Part shown: positions 12,001-23,298 of the stretch, piece by piece
How the letters are laid out: the number at the start of each line of letters is the position of its first letter
How positions within the stretch are numbered: position 1 is the stretch's first letter
NCBI GenBank assembly: GCA_964030785.1
Contig: OZ034968.1
Span: 65,945,399-66,009,398 of the forward strand
From: Siderastrea siderea
Lineage: Eukaryota > Cnidaria > Anthozoa > Scleractinia > Rhizangiidae
Reading direction: 5' to 3'
Length of the DNA stretch: 64,000 nucleotides
Translations under genes and position numbers: made by a program
Notes under the pieces: model-generated
Database searches by the model: none
Told to the model about the DNA's origin: nothing
Seen by the model: only the letters and a program-made list of their open reading frames with translations

Positions 12001-15000
12001 TTTCTTTAGCATCTCTTCCTGCTGATAGGTCAGAGGGGGCAATGCTCTTTTCACTTCTGAAGGGCGTGGCTGCATGCCGCCTGCTCCTGGTCCAATAATA
12101 AGCTCCCCTTTAGATCCGTCATCAATGGGTTGGTCTTCCACATCACCATTCACTGCTCCTGTTGCCGAGGAATCTATGAAATAGTATCAAGTGTTAATTG
12201 TGCTAAAAAGATGCTGATTTGCCAGGAAGAAGCTCTTTAGCTGAGTCTCCCGAATGTAAAAATAACTGTCATTTTCAAGTTTTAGACCTTGCTTGGGAAA
12301 ATCGCATACAAATGTAAACAAAATAAGGCTCAATTAGGAGTCAATAATTTCAAAGAAAAGTGAAGAATAAACAAAAATATATCTTTCACTCATTTGTGTA
12401 GGCTTGACAATAAAAGCCCTATAGATTTTCCCTACTGAAAGGGTAAATTTTATGCGGTAGAACACTCTTCTTTAGGAAAGGATAGTTCTGTTTAGGTAAG
12501 TGCATTTTAAGTCCCTTGACAAGTTATAACAATGAGTGTATTTTACTTAAGGTACAAATTACTTTTAAGCCATCATGGAGTAGTTTTACCACCAAAGATT
12601 GAGTCAATGTCATGACGTTATCCTGGCATCAAGCCAAAGCGGCAGCTGTACTAACTTGATTTGGATGCAACAGATAAAAAAACAGAGAAAGAGAAAAAAA
12701 GAGAGAAAGGAAACAGAAAGGTTATCATACATCTATCAACACAAACAACCTGGAAAAAAAACACCTGACAATTTTATGCACAGTACTCGCGGTATTGTAC
12801 ATTGCGTTCGTTTAATCTAGGCAGTCAAAGGCTTATATACATGTAGCTGGATATATCACATGCTGCAAGGATCAGAAAAAGGATAAAACAAAAACAAAAT
12901 GCAAAACAAATTAAGTGCACATGTAATTTTCGGTGAAAAAATGTGTCTTGACCTTGTACTGTACCATCTTGATCAGAAGTCCATTAGGTGTACATTTAGT
13001 TCATGAATTATCAAGAGGTTGTTTACTTAATATCAGCATTACTTCAGTTAAGAGACTGATGAAGTACTTTTGGTCAGCTAGCTGGACAAGCTTAAACACA
13101 AACATTTTCTCATTTTGACAAGGAACACTTCCTGAAAAATTATGTGTGTACTTTGAAGCAAGAAATCCCCCAAAACAAAATCAAAACGATGCTGCACAAT
13201 CTTGAAAAAAAAAATCAACCCAGCGAAAACAGTTGTAGAAATGTGCATGTAAGAATGCTTATTATTGTGCTACTCAGCAATCTGTTTCAAAGACCAACTC
13301 ACCTTCTCCTGGGCCAACATCAAACCCTCGTTTTCGTCTTCTTCTCTGATTTCCCTCACTTTCATTGTTTACCTTGTCTTCGGGCAGACTGTCAATCTGA
13401 ACAGGATAAACGAAATTATCAGTGAACAATGAAGCAAGTAGATTTTATTACCTTGAGCATGAAACTACAAATGAAACATCTGTTGAACCCAGAGGTTAGG
13501 CTTAGGTTAGGTTTTCCTTGCAATATCATACTGCATGTACTTGAAAAAAGCACCCTGGAGTTACAATACTTAAACTTTAAACTTTTTGATGTGGCTCTTG
13601 AAACATAACATTTACATTTACTAGTAAAAACAATAGCAAGAAAACTCAGTTAGAGAATGAACATATGAAAAAATCATAATTTCTTAAAACTCATTTCATG
13701 TCACTTTTTCCTTCCGATTTCTTGCTATGCATGACAATAAATTTTCAGTTTTGGTTTAAAGAACTGTTTTGTCTTACATTTCAATTAACACTCTTTGTTC
13801 AAGTGTCACTCCAGAGTTTAATTACCTCAAACAAGTACCAAATCAATATTTTTATTTACTTTTATAACCTAACTACTGTGTGCACTTTTAACACTAAAAT
13901 TAATTTGAGAATAGTCTGAAGCATGAAAGTTGAAAGAGAGCTGTGCTTCTATAACTATTGAAGCACAGTAAATTTTCTATTGGGTATTTTCCAGGGGTTT
14001 CAATGAAATTTAAAGTAAGTAGCTGGTTTGAGTAGAGTAGCTGACTGTATTAACAAGGTTTGAAAGAAATCTTTCTTTAATTACTTCAATTTAGGGCAAA
14101 TAACAGCCGACTTCTTTGAGCGAATTTGCAGACGCTTTTTGCTGGTAGTTGGTGCTTATTGAAAGCACTGATTTTCTAAAAGGAAACAGAAAACCTTGTG
14201 TCTGTGTTTTTATGGATTAAATAAAAAAGGGTACAAGTTAGGGAAAAGTCAAAACCACAGTGAGTGGAAACATGATCAACAGGCAAGTGTTTCCATGTTG
14301 TTCTCCCTAAATTGGATTCAAAACACAGAAATTTATTTCTTTTTCTAAAAAATTTACTGAAAGCTTAGGCCCATTTCAAACAGCGTGCTACCGTTGTGCC
14401 GAACTACTTTCGTGCCGTGTATTATGGCAAGCTTTGCTGTGCTGCACGGCAGTAGTACAACTTGGTTTCAAATGTCGTGCTACTGCCGTACTGAACTCAA
14501 TTCATAAATTATAAAATCGTCAGCAAAAGTTTATTCGGATTTATTCCTACAACTGCTGGTCAGTGTTTTCAATTGTTTTTGGCAACAGCTAAGTTATTTG
14601 ACTGCATTAAATTTGACATCTGAAACCAAGTCATGCTATAGTCAAACCAGCTTAGCATAGCACAATGTGAAACGGGCCTCATTTTACCTCTTATTTTTCA
14701 TTTATTTACAAAGTATATATATTTACACTTAACCTTTTAGACTAAGTGCAAATGTCATTAAGCGTCACGGCTTTTTTTAAACAGTTCTTACCACGATTTA
14801 ATAAATTAACTTTTTACGCCCCAACTAAACGTTACACAAAGTTAACTGTTGAAACGTTTGACCTGAAGCGCAAAGATCACGTCTACATGTGATTCGCTTA
14901 GCTTGGTAGTATACATGTAGACCTGCAACATTTTTCTTCTAGTTTATACGAGTCAGTTTTCGATTTGGAGTCTAACCGAAAGAAGAGAAAGTAACGAAAG

Positions 15001-15269
15001 AGAAGAAATTAACAGGAATGAGTCTGGTTTTATGTTCTCGTGAAAGAAGATCAATTTCGTTTATCCAGATGCACGAGTTGTGCTTGTGAAAACAAAGCCA
15101 TCATTATCATCGTTTTACATGTAACTCACGCAAGTCAAAAAGGAAAATTTAACACAGTGAACAACAGAAAGTAATGTTGAGAGCTATACTTAACTAAATC
15201 AATAAAAACAAAGATTTCTACCTCTCCATTCAGGTTTTCTTGCGTCGGTAAAGCAACAGCCGCCGCCAT
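6076..15269 (-). CDS. PUF60: PUF60, poly(U)-binding splicing factor (12 coding exons, 625 aa)
   Basis: Splicing factor of the U2AF-related type that binds uridine-rich 3' splice-site tracts in the nucleus. Exons read on the minus strand: 15269-15222, 13396-13303, 12173-11965, 11838-11747, 11495-11375, 10962-10870, 10657-10530, 9858-9566, 8456-8295, 7710-7373, 7012-6823, 6185-6076. All junctions are GT-AG, and the phases sum to 626 codons including TAA. The start [16 protein letters not shown] is the only good ATG by the divergent promoter. Landmarks: [13 protein letters not shown] before RRM1; RRM1 about 148-225 ([10 protein letters not shown]); RRM2 about 245-325 ([34 protein letters not shown]); a Gln-rich linker; and a C-terminal UHM about 527-620 with [26 protein letters not shown] and the RWF that fits the UHM R-x-F motif. 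Human PUF60 is about 559 aa; the extra length is largely the Gln-rich linker. Exon 8 has an alternative donor at 9572 that shortens it by two codons. Confidence 0.95.
7520..7640 (-). repeat. CAG/CAA-rich tract encoding poly-Gln in PUF60 exon 10
   Basis: Mixed CAG, CAA and leucine codons on the minus strand encode a Gln-rich segment of about 35-40 residues in the linker between RRM2 and the UHM. Synonymous CAG/CAA mixing suggests a tract kept as protein rather than a fresh pure-repeat expansion. Confidence 0.85.
7864..7970. repeat. partial MITE related to 40886-41065
   Basis: In the PUF60 intron between exons 9 and 10, the segment with GGCCACCATAAAGAAATTTA and AAAAGCTGACATTTC matches, in inverse orientation or as a half copy, the hairpin element at about 40886-41065. 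It looks like a truncated member of the same family. Confidence 0.45.
8571..9531. mobile_element. 961-bp non-autonomous DNA transposon in PUF60 intron 8 (hAT-like ends)
   Basis: Ends are a perfect 15-bp inverted repeat, CAGGGTTCGACATCT at 8571 and its complement ending at 9531. A 6-bp direct repeat AATCAC touches both ends (8565-8570 and 9532-9537). The CAGGG terminus resembles hAT-type ends, but a 6-bp duplication is short for hAT, so the class is tentative. No transposase is visible. A smaller TA-flanked element sits inside it. Confidence 0.75.
8990..9166. repeat. pogo/Tc1-like MITE nested inside the 8571-9531 element
   Basis: Inverted ends CAGTGGAACCTCGATTTAAT and complement (ATTAAATCGAGGCTCCACTG) are flanked by TA on both sides, fitting Tc1/mariner/pogo insertion. 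The unit is about 177 bp and has a second internal pairing (GTTATATTGAGG with ATATAGAGG-type sequence). Confidence 0.75.
9994..10424. repeat. 431-bp TA-flanked MITE in PUF60 intron 7
   Basis: The ends AAGTGCACCTAGCCCCAAAA and the inverted copy finishing GGTTAGGTGCACTT are bordered by TA. A second long inverted pair inside centres on ATGGGTCTATTCCCCATGTG, so the whole unit can fold into a long hairpin. Non-coding. Confidence 0.8.
11074..11360. repeat. MITE family B copy 2 beside PUF60 exon 5
   Basis: This has the same AGCCTGAGAAAACAGCCGAC termini as 5563-5783 but a longer 287-bp body with an internal inverted duplication (CACTACCCAGATCTAGGTAG against CTACCTAGATCTGGGTAGTG). On the minus strand it begins about 13 bases into the intron after the exon 5 donor at 11374, so the transcript carries a strong hairpin close to the splice donor. 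Confidence 0.8.
14367..14679. repeat. MITE in PUF60 intron 1
   Basis: A 313-bp unit with inverted ends AGGCCCATTTCAAACAG and a complement ending TGAAACGGGCCT. Internal repeats of a CGTGCTAC/GCCGTACTG type occur. No ORF. Confidence 0.65.
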
Positions 15270-15488
15270 ATTATTTCAACGTGTGAGGAGAATTGAAGCG
15301 ATGGATTCTGGGATCAAACTGACTTTTCTTTCCTTTGTTACCATAGGATCATTTTTAGCTAATCACAAGCCTTGTACTATGAACCGTCAACAAGAGATAT
15401 AAAAGCACTACTCATTGGCTGAAACAAATTTAAACCAATCAGAGTTATCGTACCACTGAAGTTGCGATTTTCACATTTCCGGGAACAA
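15270..15488. promoter_or_regulatory. bidirectional promoter region between PUF60 and the RNF139-like gene
   Basis: Only 219 bp separate the PUF60 start codon (minus) from the RNF139-like start codon (plus), so both 5' UTRs and core promoters must lie here or overlap the neighbouring exons. No TATA box is obvious near either start. The two first exons are both short and relatively GC-rich compared with their introns. Confidence 0.6.
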
Positions 15489-18400
15489 ATGGCGCTGAGC
15501 GAAGTGCTTTTGAGAGTGCCATTTCTTGTACTTTTGGAGTGGTTTCTGTGCCTTGATATCAAACAGTACAGTGACTTAACGTTATATGGAAGAATTCTGC
15601 AGTTACTAGGTAAGTTTGATTTCTTTTTACGTGTTATTTGTGCCACGTATCTTGCGAATAAAATCTTGAAACTTCTGCCGGTTGAAAATAGCCTGGAAAT
15701 AGTCGTAATCACCTAAGCTTAAAAGCTAAGCTTTAGAATTTGTTATTGGCATCTTTTTGCGGTTGATTGTTGCCGGCGACAAGGAATGTGGTCAGTACGT
15801 TCCTCTTTATTATGTAGTTAGGTAGAAGCTTACGTGTAGTTGGCGCAATTCTCTGTGTGGTGGGTATTGTCTCAAAGGGTTGAAGGTTGTCTGCTTGCAA
15901 TGTTGAATGACGTGACTGTATTGGCTAACTTTTAGAGCAATTTTTGCTTTGTCGCATGAAAATAGCCCCGTCACGAAGATGTTGTTGACATTAGGTTCCT
16001 CGATCCCAAAACCACGTGTTAGAAAATAAAATTAATTTAAACACAATTGAGCACACACTTCCCCTTCACCACTACGTCAAGATACTAGCCCAAAGTAAAG
16101 CCATCGAAATAAAAGGAATATTTAAAATTTTCTTAACTTGGTCCGATCAGTAATTAGCAATTGAAAAAAAAAAAATAGGAGACACCTAAGGCCGTGAAAC
16201 TGGCTATGCCCCTGCTGGTCTACAATTTGTGTCGTTGGGATGCAAAATCCCCAGTAATTGTAGACATTCCCACGAGAGATATGTTACGTTTCATTTACTG
16301 GAAATTCTCAGAAAGCCACAAACCAATGCAAACTGAGCGGCCATTTATACATTCAAAATTGGCAAAATGCCTGGGAATGGTACAATACATGGGGCAAAGG
16401 GTATGTATACACATTTTGTGTTTGGGAATCTTTGACTACCTTTGGAGAAATAATAATATTGTTTGTTCTGAAAAATTTTCTCTTTAGCCTTAGATGCACA
16501 ATATTTAGACTCATGTTGAGCTTTGTTTAGTTTTTGCCGATCAAAACTACAGCGAAGGTGCTCCATTTTATGTACTTTGCTCCATGTACTTTGCGAGAAT
16601 GAATAACAAAAAATGCCTTTCTTTTCCAGAATACACTCAATTTTGCGTGTAAAAGGGTGCGTGTAAAAGGGTGCGTGTAAAATTACGTGTAAATTTTTAC
16701 TCGTGCGTAAAGCCGCCATATTGCTCGCATTTTACGCGCGTGTAAATGCTGCAATCCCCGTGACCTGTACTGTACATTCCAACCCAAAATTTTTTTGAAT
16801 TTTTGGGTGAATGGAAAACAACCAATGTCAGCATAGATGTGAACTGTTCACAGTTCCTAATTTTTCTTTGCGATCACCATGATCTGGCATGCTTCCATCA
16901 AACAGCTGCTATCTTGCTTTGTTACGTTAAATGCAGCCCTGGGAAAGTGGGTGCCAAAACAGCTTGGCACTTTCCCCAGGTCGCTCTTAACGTAAGAAAG
17001 CAAGATGGCAGCCATCTGATCGATCTTGTTTTGTGAGTAACAACAACATGTAGAATCTACAATTATGGTAAATTAAAATCACTGAGTGCTTTAACCTTTC
17101 AACTATTGGCTCACCCAAAATTTTCTTATTTCAGGAATTGTCATATGTTTGGCGCTTGCTCTTCTGGGCCGAGATGAACTGGTCAATTTCTACAGTCATG
17201 CCTTGTTTATCACTGTTGTGACCTTTACACTGTATCTCAATGCCTACAATAGCTATAACCTCTACACTGTACTTGAGGAACAAGGGATATCAAGCCTGGC
17301 TGAACATGGTGCTTTATCATTACTGCTTGTCATCACTGCAGCATGGGTGGTGTACTTGATATCATTGGCGCTATATACCAGAGTCTATCATTCCATCAAG
17401 CCAGTGGTCTTTTCATTAACAACGTTCCCAGTGATGTTGCGCTACTTGTCGCCATCAAACCAGTTTGAGGATCCTCCGCTGTGGCTCTGCTGTTGCTTTG
17501 GTTATTCATTTTATACAAGTCTCACATGTATCTACCAATGTGTTCATGACATCGTTTGCCATATAATAACTTCAGTGCAAATTATACAGTGGATGTACCG
17601 AATGTATGGACTAACGGTCACCGTTGTGTTCCACTGGCGCCGAGTCAAGGTTCCCCTCTGTATGAGTACTCTTTGGATCTGGTTATTTCTCTACCACAGT
17701 ATGAATTTTTTGCTGTTCTCGAGTGAGTCAGTAACAACACTTCAGCTGTTTAATTTGACCATGGCCTTGACCAGTAACTCAGTGTTATCCCTGACATCTT
17801 GCTGTTTTGTAATCTACAAGCTTTCTGGGTATATTTTGAACCTTATAAAGCGTTATCACCAAGAGGACAACATTGCCCCACCCAGTGATCAGTATAGCTC
17901 TCCTGAAGGCCTCAGAGAGGGGTTTGGCTTCTTTTTTCTTGGTCTGTACACTGGCCTTCCAAGTTCAAGTATAAGCAGAAAACTTGTGCTCCTAGAGTTA
18001 ATATTTTACTTAATTGTATCTGCGCTGGTGAGATCAATGTTCGAAATAGTTGAGCCAGTTCTTTTAGGTCTTGCATCACAGCCAAGCATTGCCTACCGCA
18101 AGCACTTTAGGGTCTTATCCTTCTGTGTTTTGCTGCTAGGGGGATCTATTTACCTGGCTCTGAATTTGTACTTCCTGAAAGAGAAGATTCCTTTCATTAC
18201 ACCAAATGTGATTACAATAGCTCAGATAATTGCCGCTCTAGTTTTGTACTTCTTGTACGTTTATGAGTCTCAGCAAAGTCAAATATGGGAGGCACTTGAT
18301 GACTATGTTTACTTCATTAATGGCTCTTGCAAAGTTTTTGAGTTTGTTGTCATCTCAGCTGTACTGTTCTACAGAGTCTGTGACTTCAGTCTAGAATGGA

Positions 18401-18699
18401 CTCTTTTCCAAATTGTCATGGCAGTGCTTCATCTCTACTTCAATATCTGGACTCCTGCCAAGGAGGGCTGGTTGAGTCTTAAACAGCGACATCAAGTAAA
18501 CCAAAAGTTGAATTCACTGCCATCGGCAACTGAGAAGGAAATTGATGAACTGGAGGATGTGTGTTCCATCTGCTTAGAGGAGTTAAAGGCTGCTAAAGTG
18601 ACACCGTGCAAGCATTATTTTCACAGCTTGTGCCTTCGTAAGTGGCTAAATGTACAGGATAAGTGTCCTATGTGTCACACTGCCTTGTTGTCGTTATAA
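15489..18699 (+). CDS. RNF139: RNF139/TRC8-family multi-pass membrane RING-H2 E3 ubiquitin ligase (2 exons, 561 aa)
   Basis: Predicted ER-membrane ubiquitin ligase. Exons are 15489-15609 and 17135-18699, with GT-AG and phase 1; the ATG is the first in frame after the shared promoter. Most of the protein is hydrophobic segments in the TRC8_N style. The C-terminus carries the RING-H2 at about residues 517-555: CSIC, then PCKHYFHSLC and CPMC, with all eight zinc ligands present. Just before it, SLKQRHQVNQKLNSLP and the following acidic stretch match the region before the RING in vertebrate RNF139 and RNF145, and HYFHSLCLRKWL is closest to RNF139. Family members target HMG-CoA reductase and other ER substrates; whether this one does is not shown. 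It is shorter than vertebrate RNF139 (about 660 aa), lacking sequence at both ends. The symbol is given for the family; RNF145-type ancestry is possible. Confidence 0.88.
16900..17020. repeat. hairpin repeat in the RNF139-like intron
   Basis: Two arms of about 50 bp pair closely: GCTGCTATCTTGCTTTGTTA against its complement near 17012, meeting at GGGAAAGTGGGTGCC and GGCACTTTCCCC. A second smaller inverted pair of a CCCAAAATTTTT type lies upstream at about 16780-16820. Confidence 0.65.
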
Positions 18700-19018
18700 A
18701 CGTGTTATTGTGCTGGTACTGTAGGTTTTACTTACAGTAAGATAGCAATGCAACTAGACGTCTGCTTAGCCTTTAAGCCTTATAGTGCCAGTTGGTACAT
18801 AATTTCATAACTTGGTCAATATATTTGGTACTGGCCACTGGCTATTAGTTACCTTTAGGTCGGACTATGAGTACAAGATTGAATGCGAGTACAACTTTTA
18901 AATTTCAAACCAGTGATGTTTCCAGAGCTCTCACTCCTTCGTGTTGTTTATCAGTAAAGAAGGTAGCTCTAGGAATAAGTTTGGTATGTGTCATGATAAT
19001 GTCATGCCTGCAAACGAG

Positions 19019-19181
19019 TAGCCTTTTTCACAGTTACCTTTCCTCCTTTGCATTACAATGTATTTGAAAGTGGATGTGAGCAATTTTGGGCAAAAAAGTG
19101 CAAAATTGCCCGAAATTGCCTCACATCCACGTTCAAAAACATTGAAATGCAAATGAGATAAGGTAACCGTGAAAAGGGCTA
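19019..19181. repeat. hairpin MITE in the RNF139-like 3' UTR
   Basis: Inverted ends TAGCCTTTTTCACAGTTACC and a complement ending GAAAAGGGCTA enclose a further pair (GTGGATGTGAGCAATTTTGG against its complement). It lies between the stop codon at 18699 and the AATAAA at 19226, so it should be transcribed in the 3' UTR. Confidence 0.7.
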
Positions 19182-19225
19182 TCTAAAACTCGTCCTCAAG
19201 TCTCAAGTTCCCTATTATTCCAGGA

Positions 19226-19231
19226 AATAAA
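19226..19231 (+). promoter_or_regulatory. polyadenylation signal of the RNF139-like gene
   Basis: A canonical AATAAA about 525 bp after the stop codon, the first clear one downstream, giving a 3' UTR of about 550 bp. Confidence 0.55.
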
Positions 19232-20665
19232 GTATTACTTTGAATATAAATTGTGCTGTTTGGATAGCCAAGGGAAACGAATGAATTCTTTCAAATGTAA
19301 AATTTAAATATCTATGCCGAGAATAATGATGGAAGATGTTGTATTTTTTTAAATAAGAATGAAGTTCATGTAAAAAGCTGTAAAATTTCTTTCAACTGTA
19401 ATTTGTGTGAATGCTAGAATTTTCAGGGGGGTCGGGAAGTGTATTCTCATGACTTTCGCACTGATACAAGTTCATCGTGGCTCTCTGTGGTGGCTCTGTA
19501 TTCGTTTTCGTGATACCGGGCCAACTCAAAATTGTACCAATAAATAACATTTTAAAAAATGGGACAAATTTGTTTCCATCTTGTACCAAAATGGAAGTTT
19601 TATCATTATGACATGCTCATCCTCTAATTTGGGCAAGATTTATCTGATTATTGTTAAAAAGGTGCCAAAACTTAAATTATTTTGTAGACAGTCATTGTCT
19701 TGCAGTGGTCAAAACGGCGTAGGGTGTTTGCTCATCCTGCAATCAGTGTAGTGGACCTAACCCTCTAAGCCCCAGTATCGTTATACAAATTCTCCTTACT
19801 TGTCACTAGACATTTTGTTCAGGACTAGTCGGGAGAACTTGTTTAAGTGTCAAGACAATTCATATGTAGTGATCATTTCCTATACTCTCGTGACCTGTAT
19901 GTCTTGTAATACATTGATATGATAAGAAGTAATTTGATGCTGATCACTACTGGGCCATGCTCGTCAGAACAGGAGGAGCTGATGAGGACACAGGCTAGGA
20001 TTGCTAAAGCACGCCATGCCTTAACTATTTCAAAACAATCTGGAAAAACAAAATCCTCCATTTGAAAACAAAGCTTGGACCGTTTAACACAAATGTTGAG
20101 TCAGTTTTGCTTATGGATCACAGACTTGGAGACGTTGCAGCCAGCATAAAATGTAAACACTAAATTGCAACGCAGATTTTCCACCCTCAAATTGTTACGT
20201 ACAATGTTTTGCGCCCAATACCGCAAAACATACATGCTACAATTTTCTCCTCCGTGCACCTGTATATCCTACGCTATGCATAGACTATGACAGGTAGAAT
20301 AGGCGGCCTACAAAGCCGATGGTCGTAGCCTGCTCGACGACAAGGAACTAATGCCAAGATTGTCAATCGCGCGGGTGCCTCCGAAAACAACAAGGCCAAA
20401 GCTGTGAGAAAAATCGTCACGCTGTTCTAAACCTGTACAACATAAAACAGACCAACTGCATAACTTATTTGAGACCAAATTGCGTCAAAAACACACCTTT
20501 AATTAGAGCCATACATACTTGCAGAGATTCGCCACAAGTCAACCTCTTTTAAAAAGACTTGGTTTGAAGACGCGAAAACGAGCGAGTTAAGTCACAAAAC
20601 GCCAGTACATGGACTATGCCAAAAACAGAGTTTGAGAAGTCTAATTCTTACCGTAATTCACAGTA
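19232..20665. other. intergenic stretch with one decayed MITE
   Basis: No coding region is supported. A diverged copy of MITE family A (CTAACCCTCTAAGCCCCAGT at about 19758 to about 19955) is the only recognisable structure. Confidence 0.5.
19758..19955. repeat. MITE family A copy 2
   Basis: It shares start, length and the internal GGGAGAACTTGTTTAAGTGT and TGACCTGTATGT blocks with the copy at 4870-5082. The right inverted end has decayed to TACTGGGCC. Confidence 0.6.
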
Positions 20666-21805
20666 GGGAGTTAAGAGGCGCTGCCTGTAAGCATCGAGTA
20701 AAGTTGGAAATCGGCCGAAAAATCAAAATTTTGAAACTTTGTCGGAATAAAGCCTATTACATGCCTGATTCATTGGCATAATTTGTTTTCTCCAAAACTC
20801 GAAAATTCTATTTTGGGACGCGTTCATTTTAAGAGGGCATTTTTTGCTGTGAAAACCGAAAAAATGAAAAATTTGACAAATCGGTAAAAATTTACCAAAA
20901 ACATTGTAGCCGATGAAGCTTAATCATGTTGTTAATGGCAATCTATAGATATCAGTCATATATATTTCATTTGGATCAATAATGTTCTTGTCTAAGAAAA
21001 GTATGTTCAAAGATGGCGCCTTTTCCCTAATACCTATACAGTCAGGAACTATGCTTCATTTTCCGAGGCATTTCTCGAGTAGTAGACAGACTTTGGAAAA
21101 TTGGTTTATACGTTTCAAAAGGGCTTATGTTGGTGTAGTTTTTGATGTAAAAATTTCCGCGGGCAACCATTATGTCTTTGCAGAAGAGCTCCTCAAAAAT
21201 GCCCAAAATTCGACTTTTCTCGTAATGCCTTCTGGGTGACACGGTCTGGAGGACGGGTTACGAGTTACAGAATTTCCAGCGGTGGCAATAAAGACACTGT
21301 AAAATGACAAAATCTGCTTTGTTTATTATTTTTCGACGCTGTCTCCGATTTATTACAGATATTTTGGTCATTTTAAAGCACAGAGCCATACAAGTGAGTT
21401 GTTGTAATACCGGACGATTGGTGCACGGGTCGTTGCTCTCTTTAGCAGATTTGTTATTCCGACTTTCTCTCAATTAAGAACTCTCTCTCCTTAAACTCCT
21501 CTTGTGCAGGAAACCTATAGGTAATCATCCCGCCTTTGATTGACGGACTAGTTACAAAATCTCTTCATGTTACATGCCATCGGATTGTATATTTTTTGGG
21601 GGCAAAGTACTGGAAAATAACTGGCGACGTAAATTTGCGGTATCACTAACTTTGACACAGAGATTTCGGGAAGAAAAATATCTTGAACCACAAAAAGGCG
21701 TAGAAATTTGGTCCAGAGTAGGGACGAATGCCGCCACGCATTTTTGGTCCTAAGTAACAACTTAGCCCTGCAACCATATTGTTAATAATGAAAGGGTAAC
21801 TAGAA

Positions 21806-22477
21806 TTACTGCTTACAAGAGCACCTCTTCAAAAACGCAATTATGGCATCTAGATACACCTCCTTCTTTCGTCCTTTAACCTCAATGGAAAAGTGGCCAA
21901 CCATGGAGTGCATCTGGGTCATCTTGAGGCTTTCGATCTCTGACTCTGTCATCAGGCACAGGTTCTTTCCAGAGAACAGCAAGGGATGAGTGATTTTCTG
22001 CTGTAGCGCTTCCATCACATCCGAGTGGACGGCCGCCTGCTTCCTCGCAAATTCTTCAGCCCCGTCATCGGATTCGGTGGCATCTCTTCTCTTACATACC
22101 ATTCTAGAGAAGAGTAAGAATATTTGTTGGGGACACAGGAATTCCTCCACGGTGAAGATTCCCTTCCCGTTCTCGTCTCTCAGGCATCTCATCCTCTTCG
22201 AGACGTCATCTGGGTTGGCCTTGACCCCCGTGGTCTCACCATGTTTAAACTTTCCCTCCAAGTATCTCTTTTGCTTAGAATTGAACCGGTGGCGTGGCTT
22301 AGCGGACTCCCGACCAGCCCATCCCTCCGGCAGACAAGGGGAACCACTGCGTATTTTTAGGACCCCCGCGATGATTTCACTGGCTTTACGGGTGTAGCAG
22401 TCATGGGTTTTTGAGGTGGCTTCACTCCAAGGACGCTTCCAAATAGAGCCGAGAGGCCCAATACTGCACTCATCCAC
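21806..22477 (-). CDS. transposon-associated protein fragment with QKRYLEGKF motif (223 aa, uncharacterised)
   Basis: Single open frame inside the long-inverted-repeat element. It contains RHRFNSKQKRYLEGKFKHGE, then TGVKANPDDVSKRMR, FTVEEFLCPQQIFLLFSR and a Cys-ending C-terminus FLKRCSCKQ. From memory this arrangement (Phe-x(3)-Gln-Lys, a Gly-Glu-x-Thr-Gly block and an EFL-x-x-QQI block) recurs in many uncharacterised cnidarian proteins tied to repeats and often having N-terminal zinc fingers. No zinc finger is present here, so it looks like the C-terminal part of a longer protein. The nearest in-frame Met is used as start, but a start upstream through a spliced exon is possible. Function is unknown. 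Confidence 0.55.
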   Translation of the reverse strand: MDECSIGPLGSIWKRPWSEATSKTHDCYTRKASEIIAGVLKIRSGSPCLPEGWAGRESAKPRHRFNSKQKRYLEGKFKHGETTGVKANPDDVSKRMRCLRDENGKGIFTVEEFLCPQQIFLLFSRMVCKRRDATESDDGAEEFARKQAAVHSDVMEALQQKITHPLLFSGKNLCLMTESEIESLKMTQMHSMVGHFSIEVKGRKKEVYLDAIIAFLKRCSCKQ

Positions 22478-23137
22478 GAACCACTACAGGCTGGTACAGA
22501 GTACTGTCATGGCTAACGGCCGACCTCTGGAGGTCTCGTAAAGGGGCTTCTATACTCTCTTCTTATTCATCTCCCAGGACACTGACTTCACTGGCCACAG
22601 AAACGCTCTGTGCCTACGTTAAAAATGAAAATATAACGTAAATTACTACTCAAATGCTAGCAGACCATAGCATAACGCGGATTTTCGTGTGTCATCACGG
22701 CAACCACGCTCACGTTAAAAATTCCGCATTCCCTTCAGGTAATGCCTGAAGGTTGGGTGTTATTTTGTAGCCCCTTCTCAGGTGTAATTCTATCACCTTT
22801 CCTACTTCTTTCCTTCATCTTTTATTTGAAACCCTCTTCATGTACGCGCATTGTTTTTTTAAATAAATTATTGGACAAACCTACGTCCTGTGTTGAAACT
22901 GAAACGCGCCGGGAGACTAGGGTCTAGGGGGGTGGGAGGGTTTGGAGTTTTGGGGACTTCTTTTTCAAGGGGAAGGGGTCTGTTTGAAGGTCGGAAACTC
23001 CAGGCAAGTGCGAGACAAAAACGGAAATTCCAGGGGAGGTCTCTTAGACAGGGGAGCAACCTTTATTTCATACAATTGGTTGAAGTGATGCGCTTTTCCC
23101 CCTTTTTTTCTGCTCTGTCCCACGCCCACTGTACACC

Positions 23138-23298
23138 CAGACTCGTACCCAGTCGCTTGGTAGTTAAAAAAGAGGGAGAGCGTAAGGAATTGTGAGTCCA
23201 AAAGAAGACTCCCCATAATCCTTTGGGCGTCCTCTTCTCGCCCCACATTCCCTTGCGCGCTTCATCTTCCTACTAGCAAGCGACTGGGTACGAGTCTG
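23138..23298. repeat. short MITE with perfect 22-bp inverted ends
   Basis: CAGACTCGTACCCAGTCGCTTG at 23138 has its first 20 bases and more perfectly complemented at 23298. The unit is 161 bp, non-coding, and nested in the large inverted-repeat element. Confidence 0.7.

Noticed and set aside
16194..16487. 97-aa frame in the RNF139-like intron
   Set aside because: No family motif; the two-exon model joins perfectly without it.
20982..21239. Open frame mirrored by another at 25210-25497
   Set aside because: The two frames are the two inverted arms of the same repeat; no known motif, and stops vary between arms.
21990..22397. 135-aa plus-strand open frame
   Set aside because: Antisense shadow of the minus-strand transposon ORF at 21806-22477.
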